DNA from: an uncultured Aquimarina sp.
GTDB lineage: Bacteria > Bacteroidota > Bacteroidia > Flavobacteriales > Flavobacteriaceae
Direction: 5' to 3'
Length of the DNA: 64,000 nucleotides
NCBI GenBank assembly: GCA_947502885.1
Contig: CANNBP010000023.1
Coordinates: 1 to 64,000, forward strand
Position 1 is the stretch's first letter, and each line of letters opens with the position of its first letter. The position numbers and the translations under genes are program-made. Positions 24,140 to 34,235 of the stretch are shown here, piece after piece. The notes beneath the pieces are model-generated. The model saw only the letters and a list, made by a program, of their open reading frames with translations. It was not told where the DNA came from and did not search any database.

Positions 24140-27100
24140 ATGAAAAAACAAAAGAACAATACCTGTAGTTGTTTTTGTACAACACTACTACTATTTTTAA
24201 TAACCTACCATAGTTTTTCGCAAAGAGAGGAGGGGAATAATTCGACGAATACCAAATCAGATATTTATCAGGATAAGTTAACTCAAAATATAATCCCGCC
24301 AAGTGCAGCCGTATTTCAGCAAACAAAATTATTAAATGTTAATAATTATACTGGAAGTGCAAGTATTGGTATTCCCTTATATGAGATAATAGAGGGTGAT
24401 ATAAGCATTCCTATTCGTTTAAATTACGTTAGTACAGGAGTGAAAGCCAACGAGGTTGCTTCGAATGTAGGACTTAATTGGTCATTAGAAGCAGGAGGGT
24501 CGGTAACCAAAGTTATAAAAGGATATGAAGATTTTTCAATAACATTTGATAACGCTTTTCGAGATATATTTCCCGAAGAAAAGAGAAACGGAGTGGCTGT
24601 TCCTGATCCAGCTTGTCATAGCCCTTTAATATGCCAGTTCGAAAGGAAAATAAAATTTGATGACCTAGATAACCCATTACGGGTACTACAAAAATCTGAA
24701 CTTACAAGTTTAGGCTGGTTCTTGGGTAGTGAAAACCTCTCTGTTCAGAATTATTTTGACCATCCAATTACTAATTCTGATAAAATATATACAATTCAGG
24801 AATTAAATGCAGAAAGGATGAAGCAAGATACGTATCCAGATTTTTTCTATGCGAATGCACCTGGTTTAAGTACCGAGTTTACGCATAGAAAAAACAAAAC
24901 ACCTTTTGAGGTGAATAAGCAGGGTAATAAGATAACAACAACAATAGGAAAAAGTAATGAAATTCCTTTTTTAGCATATTTTGAAGATTTAGAATTACAT
25001 AGTTATATAAAAACTTATTTTGGAAGTAAACCAAGAAGATTAGTCTGTATTAATAATATTACCATTACGAATATTAATGGTGTAGAATATGTTTTTAATG
25101 AATTAGACGTAAATCAACATGCAACTAGAGGTAGTAACTTAAACCTAGGTTTTAATGATCCTTTACATGTGACCTCTCAAGAAATTACTTCGTATCATTT
25201 AAGTTCTATGAAGGATGTAAAAGGTAATTCGATAAATTTTGAATATGAAAAATATAGTGTAAAACAGTTAGTATATAACAAATCTCAGGATTATGGAATT
25301 AAAAGAAATGAAGACGTTTATGCTTTAGCAGATCCAAGTATAACCGAAGTGTTTTACCCTCAATTAAATAGAATAAAAAGAATCACCTATAGTAAAGGAA
25401 CTGTTGATTTTATTTATCTTCATAATAGATTGGATCAACGTGGTGATAAAGCTTTGACCGATATTATTATTAAGGATAATCACGGAAAATTTATAAAAAA
25501 GATAAAATTAGATTATGATTATTTTGTAGCGAATACCAATGGTAATAATCCATATAGTTTGCGATTAAAGCTTAAAAAAGTAACAGAGTATAATGCCGAG
25601 GGTAAAAAACTACCCTCATATGAACTTTTTTATGATGAGACTCAATTACCAGAATTAGGAAGTCATAATGTCGATTATTTGGGCTATGCAAACGGAGTAA
25701 AAGATAATTATGATAACGATAGGCACCCTACAACCTATAAAGCTCCGTATGAATTATTCTATAAATTCGGAAAAAAGAGATTAAGCTTTTCTCCGATGGA
25801 AATTTTTCCAGGAAGCTATCGCACAAAGGGAGTAAGTCTTAGACCTTCTTTTAAATATACCCAAGCAGGAACTCTTCTTAAAATAAAAAAACCTACAGGA
25901 GCAATGCAACTTTTTACTTATGAATTAAATAGTTTTTCAACTCCTGAAGTAAAAAATATCACAGCAGCAGGTTTACGATTAAAAAAACAAATCGTAAAAG
26001 ATGAAAAAGGTCATATTAAATTATTAGAGGAATATTCTTATGTAGATGAAAAAGGAGCTACTTCTGGAGTATTAAATAGCATGCCTTTGTTTGGAGATGT
26101 TAATGTACATGCAAGTTTTAATAGTTCGAATTCAACTATAAGTAATGGTATTAGAGAAGGAAACTTGGTTTTTAGAACGTATTCATCTTCCAAAAATAAC
26201 ATTAAGCTAGTTCTAGGTAATAGTGTAGGTTACTCTCGTGTAATAGTAAAAAATGGAATCAATAATGGTACTACAGAAAGGCAATATTATACAGTAAAAG
26301 ATAATCCAATAGAAGAGCCTACTATAGGTAAAGGAAAAGCGAATATTGACCCCTCTAAGGATGGTACATTAATGCGTTCTTTTGAAAACGGAGGACATTT
26401 TCCGTTTTTTAATAATAAAGATGTTTTATTAGGGAAATTAAAATCAGAACGAATTTTTAACTTTAAAAATGAGGTTGTACAAGAAAGGCAATACACTTAT
26501 AAGTATAAGCTCTTTGAAGAAATGAAACAAGCCGTTCCTATGAATAAATCGCAGTTGGTTTTTCAGCCTAACCAACCAGGAGATTTCGAATTTAATTTTT
26601 ATCCAAAGATTTATTCACATCGAAATTTACAGACTCATAGTACCAATAAAATACTCTATCCAAATAAGAATATTGAGCAAACTACTATTAATACGTATGA
26701 TTCTGAATATCCTTTAATAAAGGAAAGTAAAAGCATACTAAATCCCCAAGAGTTTATTGTTTCTAAGAATTATTATCCCAATGATGTAACCAATACAAGT
26801 TCTTTAAATAATAAAAATTTAACATCTACAGAATTATCAGCCATTAATATGCTGAAAAGTAAGCATCGTATTGCAGAACCCATTCAGACAGAAAGTTATA
26901 AAAATGGAAAGCTCTTATCTACACAGCGTACAAACTACAAACATTGGAGCAACAATATTACATTACCTAATGATCTAGAAGCATCAAAAGGAACATCAAT
27001 ATTAGAAAAACGTTTGATTTTTAATAGCTATAATAAAAAAGGAAATGTAGTAGAGGCAAGTAAAAATAACGGAGCTAAGGTGTATTATGTATGGGGATAT

Positions 27101-28180
27101 AATGAGACTAAGCCCATTGCTAAAATTGAAGGATACATCTCGATGACTTCATCTCAAAAGGGTTTAATTGATACAGCTATTCAGGCTTCCAATAATGATA
27201 ATGATAGAACGTATGGTAGCATTGGTTCTGAAGGTAATTTACGAAGTAAATTAAATCAATTAAGAGGTAGTTTTGATACAATGGGGGCTCAAGTCACAAG
27301 CTATACCTATGATGATTTGATTGGGATTACTAGTATTACCGATCCTCGAGGGCGAACAGTATATTATAACTATGACGATTTTAATCGTTTACAATTTGTA
27401 AAAGATGCAGATAACAATGTGATAACCCAATACTGCTATAATTATAAGGGGCAGCGTAAAAAATGTAATGGTAGTACAGAAGAGATAGATGATGTTATAA
27501 TAGGTGATATTTCTAGTACTACCGATAAGGTTTTTATAAAATTAGAGGCAAAAGAGTATTTGATTCCAATACCGGCATCTAATATATCTCCTATATATAC
27601 TTGGGATAGGATAAAAGACTTGCCCAATAATAATGACAGGGAGAGTTTGAACTCATTATTTCATGCTACAAGAATCGTATCTCATCATCCAGATGGTGTA
27701 ACTCCCTTTCCTACAAGAGAATTAAGTAGTAATTTATATAATTTAAATGCTGATTATTATGCAAACGGATACTTTAAGTTATTTAGGAGTGGATATGGAT
27801 ATTCTCTAGATGGGTTAGAGAATTTAAAAGTTCGAATAGGAGATGGCCACGCAAATATTCCAGTAGAGGATTTTGTTTTAAGATGGAGTATGGTTATTGA
27901 TGGTAAAGAATATCCTTTAATTAAGCCAGCAGAATTAAAACCTAACGTCTTCTTTGTACCCTATTGTTTTGGAAATAAACTAGGTAAAATAGTTTGCGAA
28001 ATTTTTACAAAAGACGACATAAACCGTAGTAAACCTGTGCACATAATAGCTACTCATGATATTAAATTTAAGGCTGGGTTTAGGACCTTAGATAACCGTA
28101 ATCCTCCATACCTAGATGAATGGTTTAGAGATTCTGTAAGAGGAGGATCATCTATTAATTTCGATTGCACTAAAAATTAA
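24140..28180 (+). CDS. Secreted RHS/YD-repeat giant, partner of the RHS toxin
   Basis: 1346 residues with a signal peptide (TTLLLFLITYHSFSQ). The N-terminal part (SASIGIPLYEIIEGDISIPI, VASNVGLNWSLEAGGSVTK) is the shell start seen in Bacteroidota SpvB/RHS-like proteins. Many YD-type motifs follow in the middle and late part (YYVWGYNETKPIAKIEGY, TSYTYDDLIGITSITDPRGR, YYNYDDFNRL near 1050-1090). About 240 residues of non-RHS sequence end the protein. It has no RHS core cleavage motif and no recognisable toxin. It lies 6 bp before the second RHS gene, so the two are co-translated; by analogy with TcB/TcC pairs it may build one shell with it. Confidence 0.82.
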   Translation: MKKQKNNTCSCFCTTLLLFLITYHSFSQREEGNNSTNTKSDIYQDKLTQNIIPPSAAVFQQTKLLNVNNYTGSASIGIPLYEIIEGDISIPIRLNYVSTGVKANEVASNVGLNWSLEAGGSVTKVIKGYEDFSITFDNAFRDIFPEEKRNGVAVPDPACHSPLICQFERKIKFDDLDNPLRVLQKSELTSLGWFLGSENLSVQNYFDHPITNSDKIYTIQELNAERMKQDTYPDFFYANAPGLSTEFTHRKNKTPFEVNKQGNKITTTIGKSNEIPFLAYFEDLELHSYIKTYFGSKPRRLVCINNITITNINGVEYVFNELDVNQHATRGSNLNLGFNDPLHVTSQEITSYHLSSMKDVKGNSINFEYEKYSVKQLVYNKSQDYGIKRNEDVYALADPSITEVFYPQLNRIKRITYSKGTVDFIYLHNRLDQRGDKALTDIIIKDNHGKFIKKIKLDYDYFVANTNGNNPYSLRLKLKKVTEYNAEGKKLPSYELFYDETQLPELGSHNVDYLGYANGVKDNYDNDRHPTTYKAPYELFYKFGKKRLSFSPMEIFPGSYRTKGVSLRPSFKYTQAGTLLKIKKPTGAMQLFTYELNSFSTPEVKNITAAGLRLKKQIVKDEKGHIKLLEEYSYVDEKGATSGVLNSMPLFGDVNVHASFNSSNSTISNGIREGNLVFRTYSSSKNNIKLVLGNSVGYSRVIVKNGINNGTTERQYYTVKDNPIEEPTIGKGKANIDPSKDGTLMRSFENGGHFPFFNNKDVLLGKLKSERIFNFKNEVVQERQYTYKYKLFEEMKQAVPMNKSQLVFQPNQPGDFEFNFYPKIYSHRNLQTHSTNKILYPNKNIEQTTINTYDSEYPLIKESKSILNPQEFIVSKNYYPNDVTNTSSLNNKNLTSTELSAINMLKSKHRIAEPIQTESYKNGKLLSTQRTNYKHWSNNITLPNDLEASKGTSILEKRLIFNSYNKKGNVVEASKNNGAKVYYVWGYNETKPIAKIEGYISMTSSQKGLIDTAIQASNNDNDRTYGSIGSEGNLRSKLNQLRGSFDTMGAQVTSYTYDDLIGITSITDPRGRTVYYNYDDFNRLQFVKDADNNVITQYCYNYKGQRKKCNGSTEEIDDVIIGDISSTTDKVFIKLEAKEYLIPIPASNISPIYTWDRIKDLPNNNDRESLNSLFHATRIVSHHPDGVTPFPTRELSSNLYNLNADYYANGYFKLFRSGYGYSLDGLENLKVRIGDGHANIPVEDFVLRWSMVIDGKEYPLIKPAELKPNVFFVPYCFGNKLGKIVCEIFTKDDINRSKPVHIIATHDIKFKAGFRTLDNRNPPYLDEWFRDSVRGGSSINFDCTKN

Positions 28181-28186
28181 AAAAAT

Positions 28187-31100
28187 ATGAAAATTAAGAT
28201 ATTAGTGTTGCTAATTATAGCAATACAGGCTGTCTGCTTAGGGCAACAGAGAGAACAGGGAATTAATACCAGAGAAGTTTCAGATGGGAGAGGTACACCA
28301 GACGGACCAGGTACACCAGATGGACCAGGTAATCCAGACGACCGTGGTGTTTTGTTTCAAATTAATGGTAGCACAAGTGTAGTAAAAAACCAAATAGAAA
28401 CCTATACCTTAAGAATAAGTGGTTTCACTATTACCAGTGGATATTGGTCTGTACATGGGGGAGAGATTATTACACAAAATAATAATACTGTAACCATAAA
28501 ATGGACCGGTGGTTCGGGACCAGGACCAGGAGGTAATCAAGGTGGTGTTGATTATGTTGTGTCTGAATATTATCCGAGAACGGTTAGGATTTCGGTGAGA
28601 GAAGCTGTCTTTGTTGATATTTTGGGGAGTACAGATATGATTAGTGCTCCAGAAAAACCTATAAATACAAACCAAAGCTGTGATCGAGCTACGCTGCAAA
28701 GGGGTACGCCTCCTATAAATACCACATGGTATTGGCAAGGGACAAACCCAAATGGTTTTAGTAGAACAAATCCTAATGAAACTTTACAAGTTAGAAGTTC
28801 AGGTACATATTATATAAGAGCATATAGTAACGGAGATGGTTGGAGTAGTCATTCTAGTGCTATAGATATCCTTCTAACTGGTTGCGATACGTATATTTCT
28901 GATGATGAGAATTATGTACAAACGATTAACTATAAACAACCCTATAAGGAAAATGAGTTGGTCAATAATAATATTACCGAAAAAGTAGAAGCAATTACTT
29001 ATTATGATGCACTAGGGAGACCTAAACAGAATATAGGGATCAAACAAAGTACAACTCAAAAAGATATCGTCACGCATATAGAATATGATATTTTGGGTAG
29101 ACAAACAAAGGAATATTTACCGTATGCTTCGGTCGCTAATGATGGAGCTTTTAAAACCAATTCTTTAGCAGAAACAAATACATATTATAAAAATATGTAT
29201 CCTCAGGATATTAATCCAAATCAACCTAATCCGTTTTCTGAAAAAGAGTTTGATGGTTCTCCTTTAAATAGAGTGGAAAAACAAGCGGCACCAGGAAATG
29301 ATTGGCGTCTTGGAGTGGGGCATGAAATAGAAATAGAGTACCATACCAATACAAGTACTGAAGTTCGTAATTATAGGGTAACTACAACTTTTGCAAATAA
29401 CACCTATACACCTTCATTAACACTTAGTTCGGTAAATAGTGGTTACTATTTAGGAGGTGAACTATATAAGTCGATTACCAAAGATGAAAATCATAGTGCT
29501 GGATTAGACCATACAACAGAAGAGTTTAAAAACAAAGAAGGTCAGGTCGTTTTAAAAAGAACCTATGATAAAGAACAAAGGCATGATACTTACTATGTAT
29601 ATGATGATTTTGGAAACCTTACCTATGTATTGCCTCCTAAGATCGAGGGAAGTACCGCAGCATTGAGTACCATTACTAGTAAATTAAATGACCTGGGATA
29701 TCAATATACATATGATTATAGAAATCGATTGATAGAAAAGAAAATACCGGGCAAGGGATGGGAGTCTATTGTATATGATATGTTAGATAGACCTATGTTT
29801 ACTCAAGATGCATTACAAAAAGAAAAGAAGACTTGGTTATTTACTAAGTATGATATTTTAGGGAGAGTGATATATACAGGGCAATTCACAGATGCCAGAA
29901 ATAGAATAACGTTGCAAAGTTATGTAGATACAACCATTAATACTGCGCCAGAGTTATATGAAACTAGACAAAGCATAGAGAACTCATTAGGAGCATATTA
30001 TACCAATACTAACTTTCCTAGCAATAGTAGGCTATTTACGGTAAATTACTATGATGATTATAATATTGGTTCGCAGATCGTATTTAACCCTGCGAACGGT
30101 AGTGGAACATGGGAAGGTATGAGTATATCAACAAATATAAAAGGATTACCTACAGTTTCTAGAGTACGTGTTTTAGATACAGATACTTGGATTACAACAA
30201 CGAGCTATTATGATCATAAAGGAAGAGTTTGGGAAACACATATTAAAAATGAATATCTGAGTACAGAAGACTGGATCTTAAGTAAATTAGATTTTGTTGG
30301 GAAAATAGAAAAAACCAAAACGATTCATATAAAAGCAGGACAATCTAATATTAGTACGATTGACAGGTTTGAGTATGATCATCAAGATCGATTGCTAAGT
30401 CAGACACAAAAAATAAATAATCAAATACCAGAACGTATTGTAAAGAAGCATTATGATGAGTTAGGGCAACTAGAAAGTAAACTAACAGGTAATGGAACCA
30501 AAAAAGGGTATAAAGATGTTACTAGTGGTATAAGTGTAAGTAACGATCTCATTACCAAAACAGGAGGTGCTGGCTGGGCAGTAGGTTTAGCTACAGCAGG
30601 TAGTCTTGATAATGATGGATATGTTGAATTTGAAGCGAGGTCAGATCATACACCGATGATGATTGGTTTGTCTACTACCAATAAAAATGCACATTATAAT
30701 ACAATTAATTATGCTGTTTATCTATACTGGACAAAGAGGTTGATAGTTTATGAAAATGGACGACATAAAGGAGAGTATGGTAAATTTGAGATTGGCGATA
30801 TTTTTAGAGTAGAACGTATTGGAGATAAAATTCTTTATAAAAAGAACGGAGAAACGTTTTACACTTCAAAAACACCATCTTCGGGAGTGTTGTTAGGAGA
30901 TATATCAATGCATACAAACGGTGCTAAAATCAAAGATTTTATCATTGTTAATAATAGTAAAGGTTTGCAAAAAGTAGATTATAAGTATAATGTAAGAGGT
31001 TGGTTAAAGAATATCAATCAAGATACCAATAATGATAACGATCTGTTTAACTTTGATATTAGTTACAATGACCCTACAGGTGGTACTGCATTGTTTAATG

Positions 31101-32794
31101 GTAATATTGCTCAAACTAGTTGGAATACCTTAAGTCAAGACAAAAGAGTCAAAAAGTATAGTTACAAGTATGATGCTTTGAATCGAATTACTAATGCAAA
31201 TGGTTTACACTCATCAAATTATGATGTGAGTGGGATTACCTATGATAAAAACGGAAATATTTTATCATTAAAAAGAAACGGCTGGCGCAATACATCAGAT
31301 TTTAATACCATTGATAACCTAACGTATTCGTATAATATTGGAAACCAATTATCAAAAGTAGCAGATAGTGGAGATAATACTTATGGATTTAAAGATGGTG
31401 TAAACACAGGTAATGATTACACTTACGATATAAATGGAAATATGATTACCGATGGTAATAAAGACCTTAGAAATATTGTATATAATCATTTGAACTTGCC
31501 CACAGAAATTTCTATAAAAAGAGCCGTAATATCATATGCATATGATGCTCTAGGAACTAAATTAAGCAAAAAGGTAGGTACTAGTGTTACTAGTTATGCG
31601 GGAAATTATGTATATCTAAAAGCTGGTTATAGTACAGATTCTAAACTACAATTTTTTAACCATTCAGAAGGCTATGTAGAGCCGGTATATTCCTATTCGC
31701 ATCCTACAGATCCAGGTACTTTAACAGGGTATAGATATGTCTACCAGTATAAAGACCATTTAGGAAATATAAGGTTATCATATACAGATGCTAATAATGA
31801 TGGTGTTATTACATCTAGTTCTGAGATAATTGAGGAAAGTAATTACTATCCATTTGGACTTAAACATAAAGGGTATAATAGCGCTACACAATCTATTGGG
31901 AATGGCGTGGCTCAGAAAAAAGGATATAATAATAAAGAACTGCAAGAAGAACTTGGGTTAAATTGGTTAGATTATGGAGCTAGAAATTATGATGCTAGTT
32001 TAGGAAGGTTTTTTGGTATAGATAAGTTTGCTGAAAGATTTGAAAATTTATCTCCATATCAATATGCAAATAATACACCAACTTATTTTATTGATAAGAA
32101 TGGAGAATACATTTCTATTTATCTAGGAAGGGGAAAAACAAAACAAGAATTAAGGTATGATAATAAAACAAATAAGTTTGTTTATCATGGAGGTAAAAAT
32201 AATGGTAAAGCTTATAAAGGCAAAAACACTTTTGTAGCTTCAGTGACAAAAGCACTTGTAGGTTTAGAATCTGGAGGAGATGCAGGAAAAAATTTAGTTG
32301 CTTTTTTTGCTGATAACAAAACAAGAGAATTACAAATTGCTAGATCCAAAAAAGGAAACTTTGCTACATCTAATGGTAAAGCAATAGGATTTAACCCTAG
32401 TAGTAGTAGTGGAGGATTAGATACAAAAGGTAAAAATACAAGACCTAGTTTTATAGGATTAGGTCATGAAATGGCTCATATACAAGATACGTGGCAAGGT
32501 TTAAAAGATACTTCTGAATGGTTTAATGTTACAACTAAAGGAGGTAAAAAGAAAAGTGTCCCGAAGGCTGAGATTTACGCTACTTATATTGAGAATTTAT
32601 TAAGAGAAGAAAATGGATTAGCCCTAAGAGAATATTACACAACTACAGCTGTTTCAAAGGCTAGAATTGTAAAACAAGACAACCTAAAAATTGGCTATTA
32701 TAATGTAAATTCTTCTTATTTATTAAATAGAACAAGAAAGCTTGTTAAAAATATGTTTTCAAAAGTAATGACCATAACTCCTAGTAAAAAATAG
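28187..32794 (+). CDS. RHS repeat protein with C-terminal HExxH toxin-like domain
   Basis: 1535 residues. Signal peptide (IKILVLLIIAIQAVCLGQ). Gly/Pro-rich repeat TPDGPGTPDGPGNPD near 35-50. YD repeats run from about 260 to 1180. The RHS-associated core (YKDHLGNIRLSYTD ... ARNYDASLGRFFGIDKF ... YQYANNTPTYFID) ends near residue 1305. The last 230 residues are a different, cassette-like domain: GLGHEMAHIQD (zinc motif HEMAH, residues 1427-1431), with a later AEIYATYIENLLREENGLALREYY whose glutamates could be further ligands. This resembles NleD/M91-type effector metalloproteases. A polymorphic toxin carrying a protease tip is the best reading; T9SS or another route would export it. The candidate immunity gene follows after 6 bp. 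Confidence 0.85.
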   Translation: MKIKILVLLIIAIQAVCLGQQREQGINTREVSDGRGTPDGPGTPDGPGNPDDRGVLFQINGSTSVVKNQIETYTLRISGFTITSGYWSVHGGEIITQNNNTVTIKWTGGSGPGPGGNQGGVDYVVSEYYPRTVRISVREAVFVDILGSTDMISAPEKPINTNQSCDRATLQRGTPPINTTWYWQGTNPNGFSRTNPNETLQVRSSGTYYIRAYSNGDGWSSHSSAIDILLTGCDTYISDDENYVQTINYKQPYKENELVNNNITEKVEAITYYDALGRPKQNIGIKQSTTQKDIVTHIEYDILGRQTKEYLPYASVANDGAFKTNSLAETNTYYKNMYPQDINPNQPNPFSEKEFDGSPLNRVEKQAAPGNDWRLGVGHEIEIEYHTNTSTEVRNYRVTTTFANNTYTPSLTLSSVNSGYYLGGELYKSITKDENHSAGLDHTTEEFKNKEGQVVLKRTYDKEQRHDTYYVYDDFGNLTYVLPPKIEGSTAALSTITSKLNDLGYQYTYDYRNRLIEKKIPGKGWESIVYDMLDRPMFTQDALQKEKKTWLFTKYDILGRVIYTGQFTDARNRITLQSYVDTTINTAPELYETRQSIENSLGAYYTNTNFPSNSRLFTVNYYDDYNIGSQIVFNPANGSGTWEGMSISTNIKGLPTVSRVRVLDTDTWITTTSYYDHKGRVWETHIKNEYLSTEDWILSKLDFVGKIEKTKTIHIKAGQSNISTIDRFEYDHQDRLLSQTQKINNQIPERIVKKHYDELGQLESKLTGNGTKKGYKDVTSGISVSNDLITKTGGAGWAVGLATAGSLDNDGYVEFEARSDHTPMMIGLSTTNKNAHYNTINYAVYLYWTKRLIVYENGRHKGEYGKFEIGDIFRVERIGDKILYKKNGETFYTSKTPSSGVLLGDISMHTNGAKIKDFIIVNNSKGLQKVDYKYNVRGWLKNINQDTNNDNDLFNFDISYNDPTGGTALFNGNIAQTSWNTLSQDKRVKKYSYKYDALNRITNANGLHSSNYDVSGITYDKNGNILSLKRNGWRNTSDFNTIDNLTYSYNIGNQLSKVADSGDNTYGFKDGVNTGNDYTYDINGNMITDGNKDLRNIVYNHLNLPTEISIKRAVISYAYDALGTKLSKKVGTSVTSYAGNYVYLKAGYSTDSKLQFFNHSEGYVEPVYSYSHPTDPGTLTGYRYVYQYKDHLGNIRLSYTDANNDGVITSSSEIIEESNYYPFGLKHKGYNSATQSIGNGVAQKKGYNNKELQEELGLNWLDYGARNYDASLGRFFGIDKFAERFENLSPYQYANNTPTYFIDKNGEYISIYLGRGKTKQELRYDNKTNKFVYHGGKNNGKAYKGKNTFVASVTKALVGLESGGDAGKNLVAFFADNKTRELQIARSKKGNFATSNGKAIGFNPSSSSGGLDTKGKNTRPSFIGLGHEMAHIQDTWQGLKDTSEWFNVTTKGGKKKSVPKAEIYATYIENLLREENGLALREYYTTTAVSKARIVKQDNLKIGYYNVNSSYLLNRTRKLVKNMFSKVMTITPSKK

Positions 32795-32800
32795 ACTAAT

Positions 32801-33316
32801 ATGTTAAAAAAAATAGTATTATTAATTATTAATATTTCTTTTTTAGTATCGTGTTTTGCACAAAAAGATTTTATTAGTGTATCTGATTTTATTTACAAAG
32901 ACAGAATAAAGAAGACGACTAAATATCTTAAAGAAGAGAATTATATGAATAAGTTAAGAAAGGAATTATACAATAAAGGAGAGCTTTCTTTTCTTGATAA
33001 AGAGAATAGTTTTTTTATTATAGAGGGTTATGATTTGGAGACAGACATTGATTATGTAGCTATTTTTAATCGTAAACAAGAATTAAATTTAGAAGTAAGT
33101 TCTGAAAAGTATAAGAAATCTAAATCGCCTTTATATGATAAAAGTTTAAAGGATATGATAATTAATTGGGATGTAAATAGAATAAAAAAATTAGAGAAAA
33201 CCAATAGTTTATTTGGTGGTTTAGATATTACTGCAACAAAAGTTAGTCTTAATTCAGATGGTTCACTTAATGGAATAGAAAATATTTATTTTAATCAATT
33301 TAATACGCTTAATTAA
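32801..33316 (+). CDS. Candidate immunity lipoprotein for the RHS toxin
   Basis: 171 residues with a signal and a possible lipobox (NISFLVSCFAQKD). No family is recognised. The mature part is charged and alpha/beta in look (FIIEGYDLETDIDYVAIFN). It follows the RHS gene by 6 bp, exactly where immunity genes of RHS toxins lie. The codon use is more AT-rich than in the RHS shell, as in the toxin tip. A periplasmic or outer-membrane inhibitor of the HEMAH protease is the inference. Confidence 0.6.
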   Translation: MLKKIVLLIINISFLVSCFAQKDFISVSDFIYKDRIKKTTKYLKEENYMNKLRKELYNKGELSFLDKENSFFIIEGYDLETDIDYVAIFNRKQELNLEVSSEKYKKSKSPLYDKSLKDMIINWDVNRIKKLEKTNSLFGGLDITATKVSLNSDGSLNGIENIYFNQFNTLN

Positions 33317-33344
33317 TATAGGTGATAGGTCAGATTAGCCCCCC

Positions 33345-33400
33345 GATGGCTCTAGTATGTGCTACCGCTAGAATTTTCTAGTGGCGGGAAAGAGTAAGAA
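33345..33400 (+). repeat. RHS-tail repeat, copy 1
   Basis: GCTACCGCTAGAATTTTCTA then GTGGCGGGAAAGAGTAAGAA. Related copies at about 33566-33625 and 34137-34187 share CTAGT, AGCGGGAATGAGTAAGAA and the same hairpin-capable core. Each copy is followed by a terminator-like stem. The copies probably mark ends of former RHS toxin/immunity cassettes. Confidence 0.55.
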
Positions 33401-33411
33401 GTACAGTTAAG

Positions 33412-33437
33412 AAACCACCTTTAACGAGGTGGTTTTT
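33412..33437 (+). terminator. Terminator of the RHS operon
   Basis: AAACCACCT TTAACG AGGTGGTTTTT, 9-bp stem and T tract, about 95 bp after the immunity gene. Confidence 0.75.
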
Positions 33438-33438
33438 C

Positions 33439-33570
33439 TTATTTATAAGCTAATCGGGTTTTAGCATCACGTAATAAAGCATCTAGGTTGTATAAAATCT
33501 TTTCTGGTAGCTCACTAATATCTTTTAATCTACGTAGCATATCAGAGTTCTTAAATAGCCCCCGCTGTGG
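33439..33570 (-). pseudogene. C-terminal fragment of an XRE-type regulator
   Basis: On the minus strand the frame FKNSDMLRRLKDISELPEKI ... LLRDAKTRLAYK ends at a TAA (33439-33441). The wording LRRLKDISELPEK...LDALLRD is the usual tail of Bacteroidota helix-turn-helix regulators (tail helix after the HTH). No HTH or proper start is left; the frame breaks into the RHS-tail repeat near 33560. A remnant of an inserted or exchanged gene. Confidence 0.4.
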
Positions 33571-33625
33571 TATAGTATATCGCTACTGCTAGTTTGCAAC
33601 TAGTAGCGGGAATGAGTAAGAAAAT
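33566..33625 (+). repeat. RHS-tail repeat, copy 2
   Basis: TATCGCTACTGCTAGTTTGC then AACTAGTAGCGGGAATGAGTAAGAA. It can fold (CGCTACT...AGTAGCG). It is followed by a weak T-rich stem at about 33645-33672 (TACAAA / TTTGTA plus eight T). See copies at 33345 and 34137. Confidence 0.55.
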
Positions 33626-33809
33626 AAAGGAAAAGAAGCAGTTACAAACATAGATTTGTAGCTATTTTTTTTGATTTTAGAGTTTAAATAGTTTTTAATG
33701 AACTTCTCTACCTAGAAACAATTTATAGTATTACAATAAAACGAAAAAGTGACTCAAGATTGAACTAGAAGAACATAAAGAAATTGACACACTTTATTGA
33801 ACACTACCC

Positions 33810-33985
33810 ATAGTCTGTGTAGCATAATGCATAATCAGTGTTACAAAAGTCTTGAGAGGTGTTACAAAACGCATAGTCTGTGTAGCATAATGCATAATCA
33901 GTGTTACAAAAGCCTTGAGTGGTGTTACAAAATGCATAGTCTGTGTGGCATAATACATAGTCAATGCTACAAAGTGTATGATCGG
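33810..33985. repeat. 63-bp tandem repeat, three units
   Basis: Units start at 33810, 33873 and 33936 (ATAGTCTGTGTAGCATAATG...), period 63 bp, i.e. 21 codons. The first two are nearly identical; the third diverges in its second half. Because the period is a multiple of three, long repeat ORFs appear on both strands; with no start context or homology I do not call them genes. Confidence 0.8.
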
Positions 33986-34136
33986 CCCTATATAATGAAT
34001 AGACAGAACAAAAATGTACTTGAGAACGGTTAAAAAGTGCATTAGTAGTGTTACAAGATAAGATGGATTGGATTTATAATCTGAGTTTGATTAAAGCGGG
34101 AGTTGAAAACCGATAGCGCAGAAATATTTTCTGTGC

Positions 34137-34187
34137 CCAGTACCTCACTCTTGCTAGTTTGAAACTAGTAGCGGGAATGAGTAAGAA
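34137..34187 (+). repeat. RHS-tail repeat, copy 3
   Basis: CTTGCTAGTTTGAAACTAGT then AGCGGGAATGAGTAAGAAAA, nearly identical to copy 2 downstream of CTAGTTTG. Directly followed by the hairpin at 34198-34235. Confidence 0.55.
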
Positions 34188-34197
34188 AATAAAGAAA

Positions 34198-34235
34198 AAG
34201 AAGCAGTTACAAACATAGGTTTGTAACTGCTTCTT
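34198..34235 (+). terminator. Orphan terminator hairpin
   Basis: A 17-bp perfect stem (AAGAAGCAGTTACAAAC / GTTTGTAACTGCTTCTT, loop ATAG) ends in a short T run. No gene is left before it, so it appears to be the leftover end of a lost gene. Between here and 34716 there are two worn 54-bp units (about 34280-34390) and the promoter at 34525-34605. Confidence 0.65.

Noticed and set aside
28409..28738. 109-residue minus-strand ORF inside the RHS gene
   Set aside because: Shadow of a real coding frame, no motif.
33794..34042. Repeat ORFs on both strands with 21-residue periods
   Set aside because: They arise from the 63-bp tandem repeat, whose period happens to be a multiple of three.
33345..34187. 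Possible CRISPR array
   Set aside because: The repeats are irregularly spaced, imperfect, linked to terminator stems, and there are no cas genes or uniform spacers.
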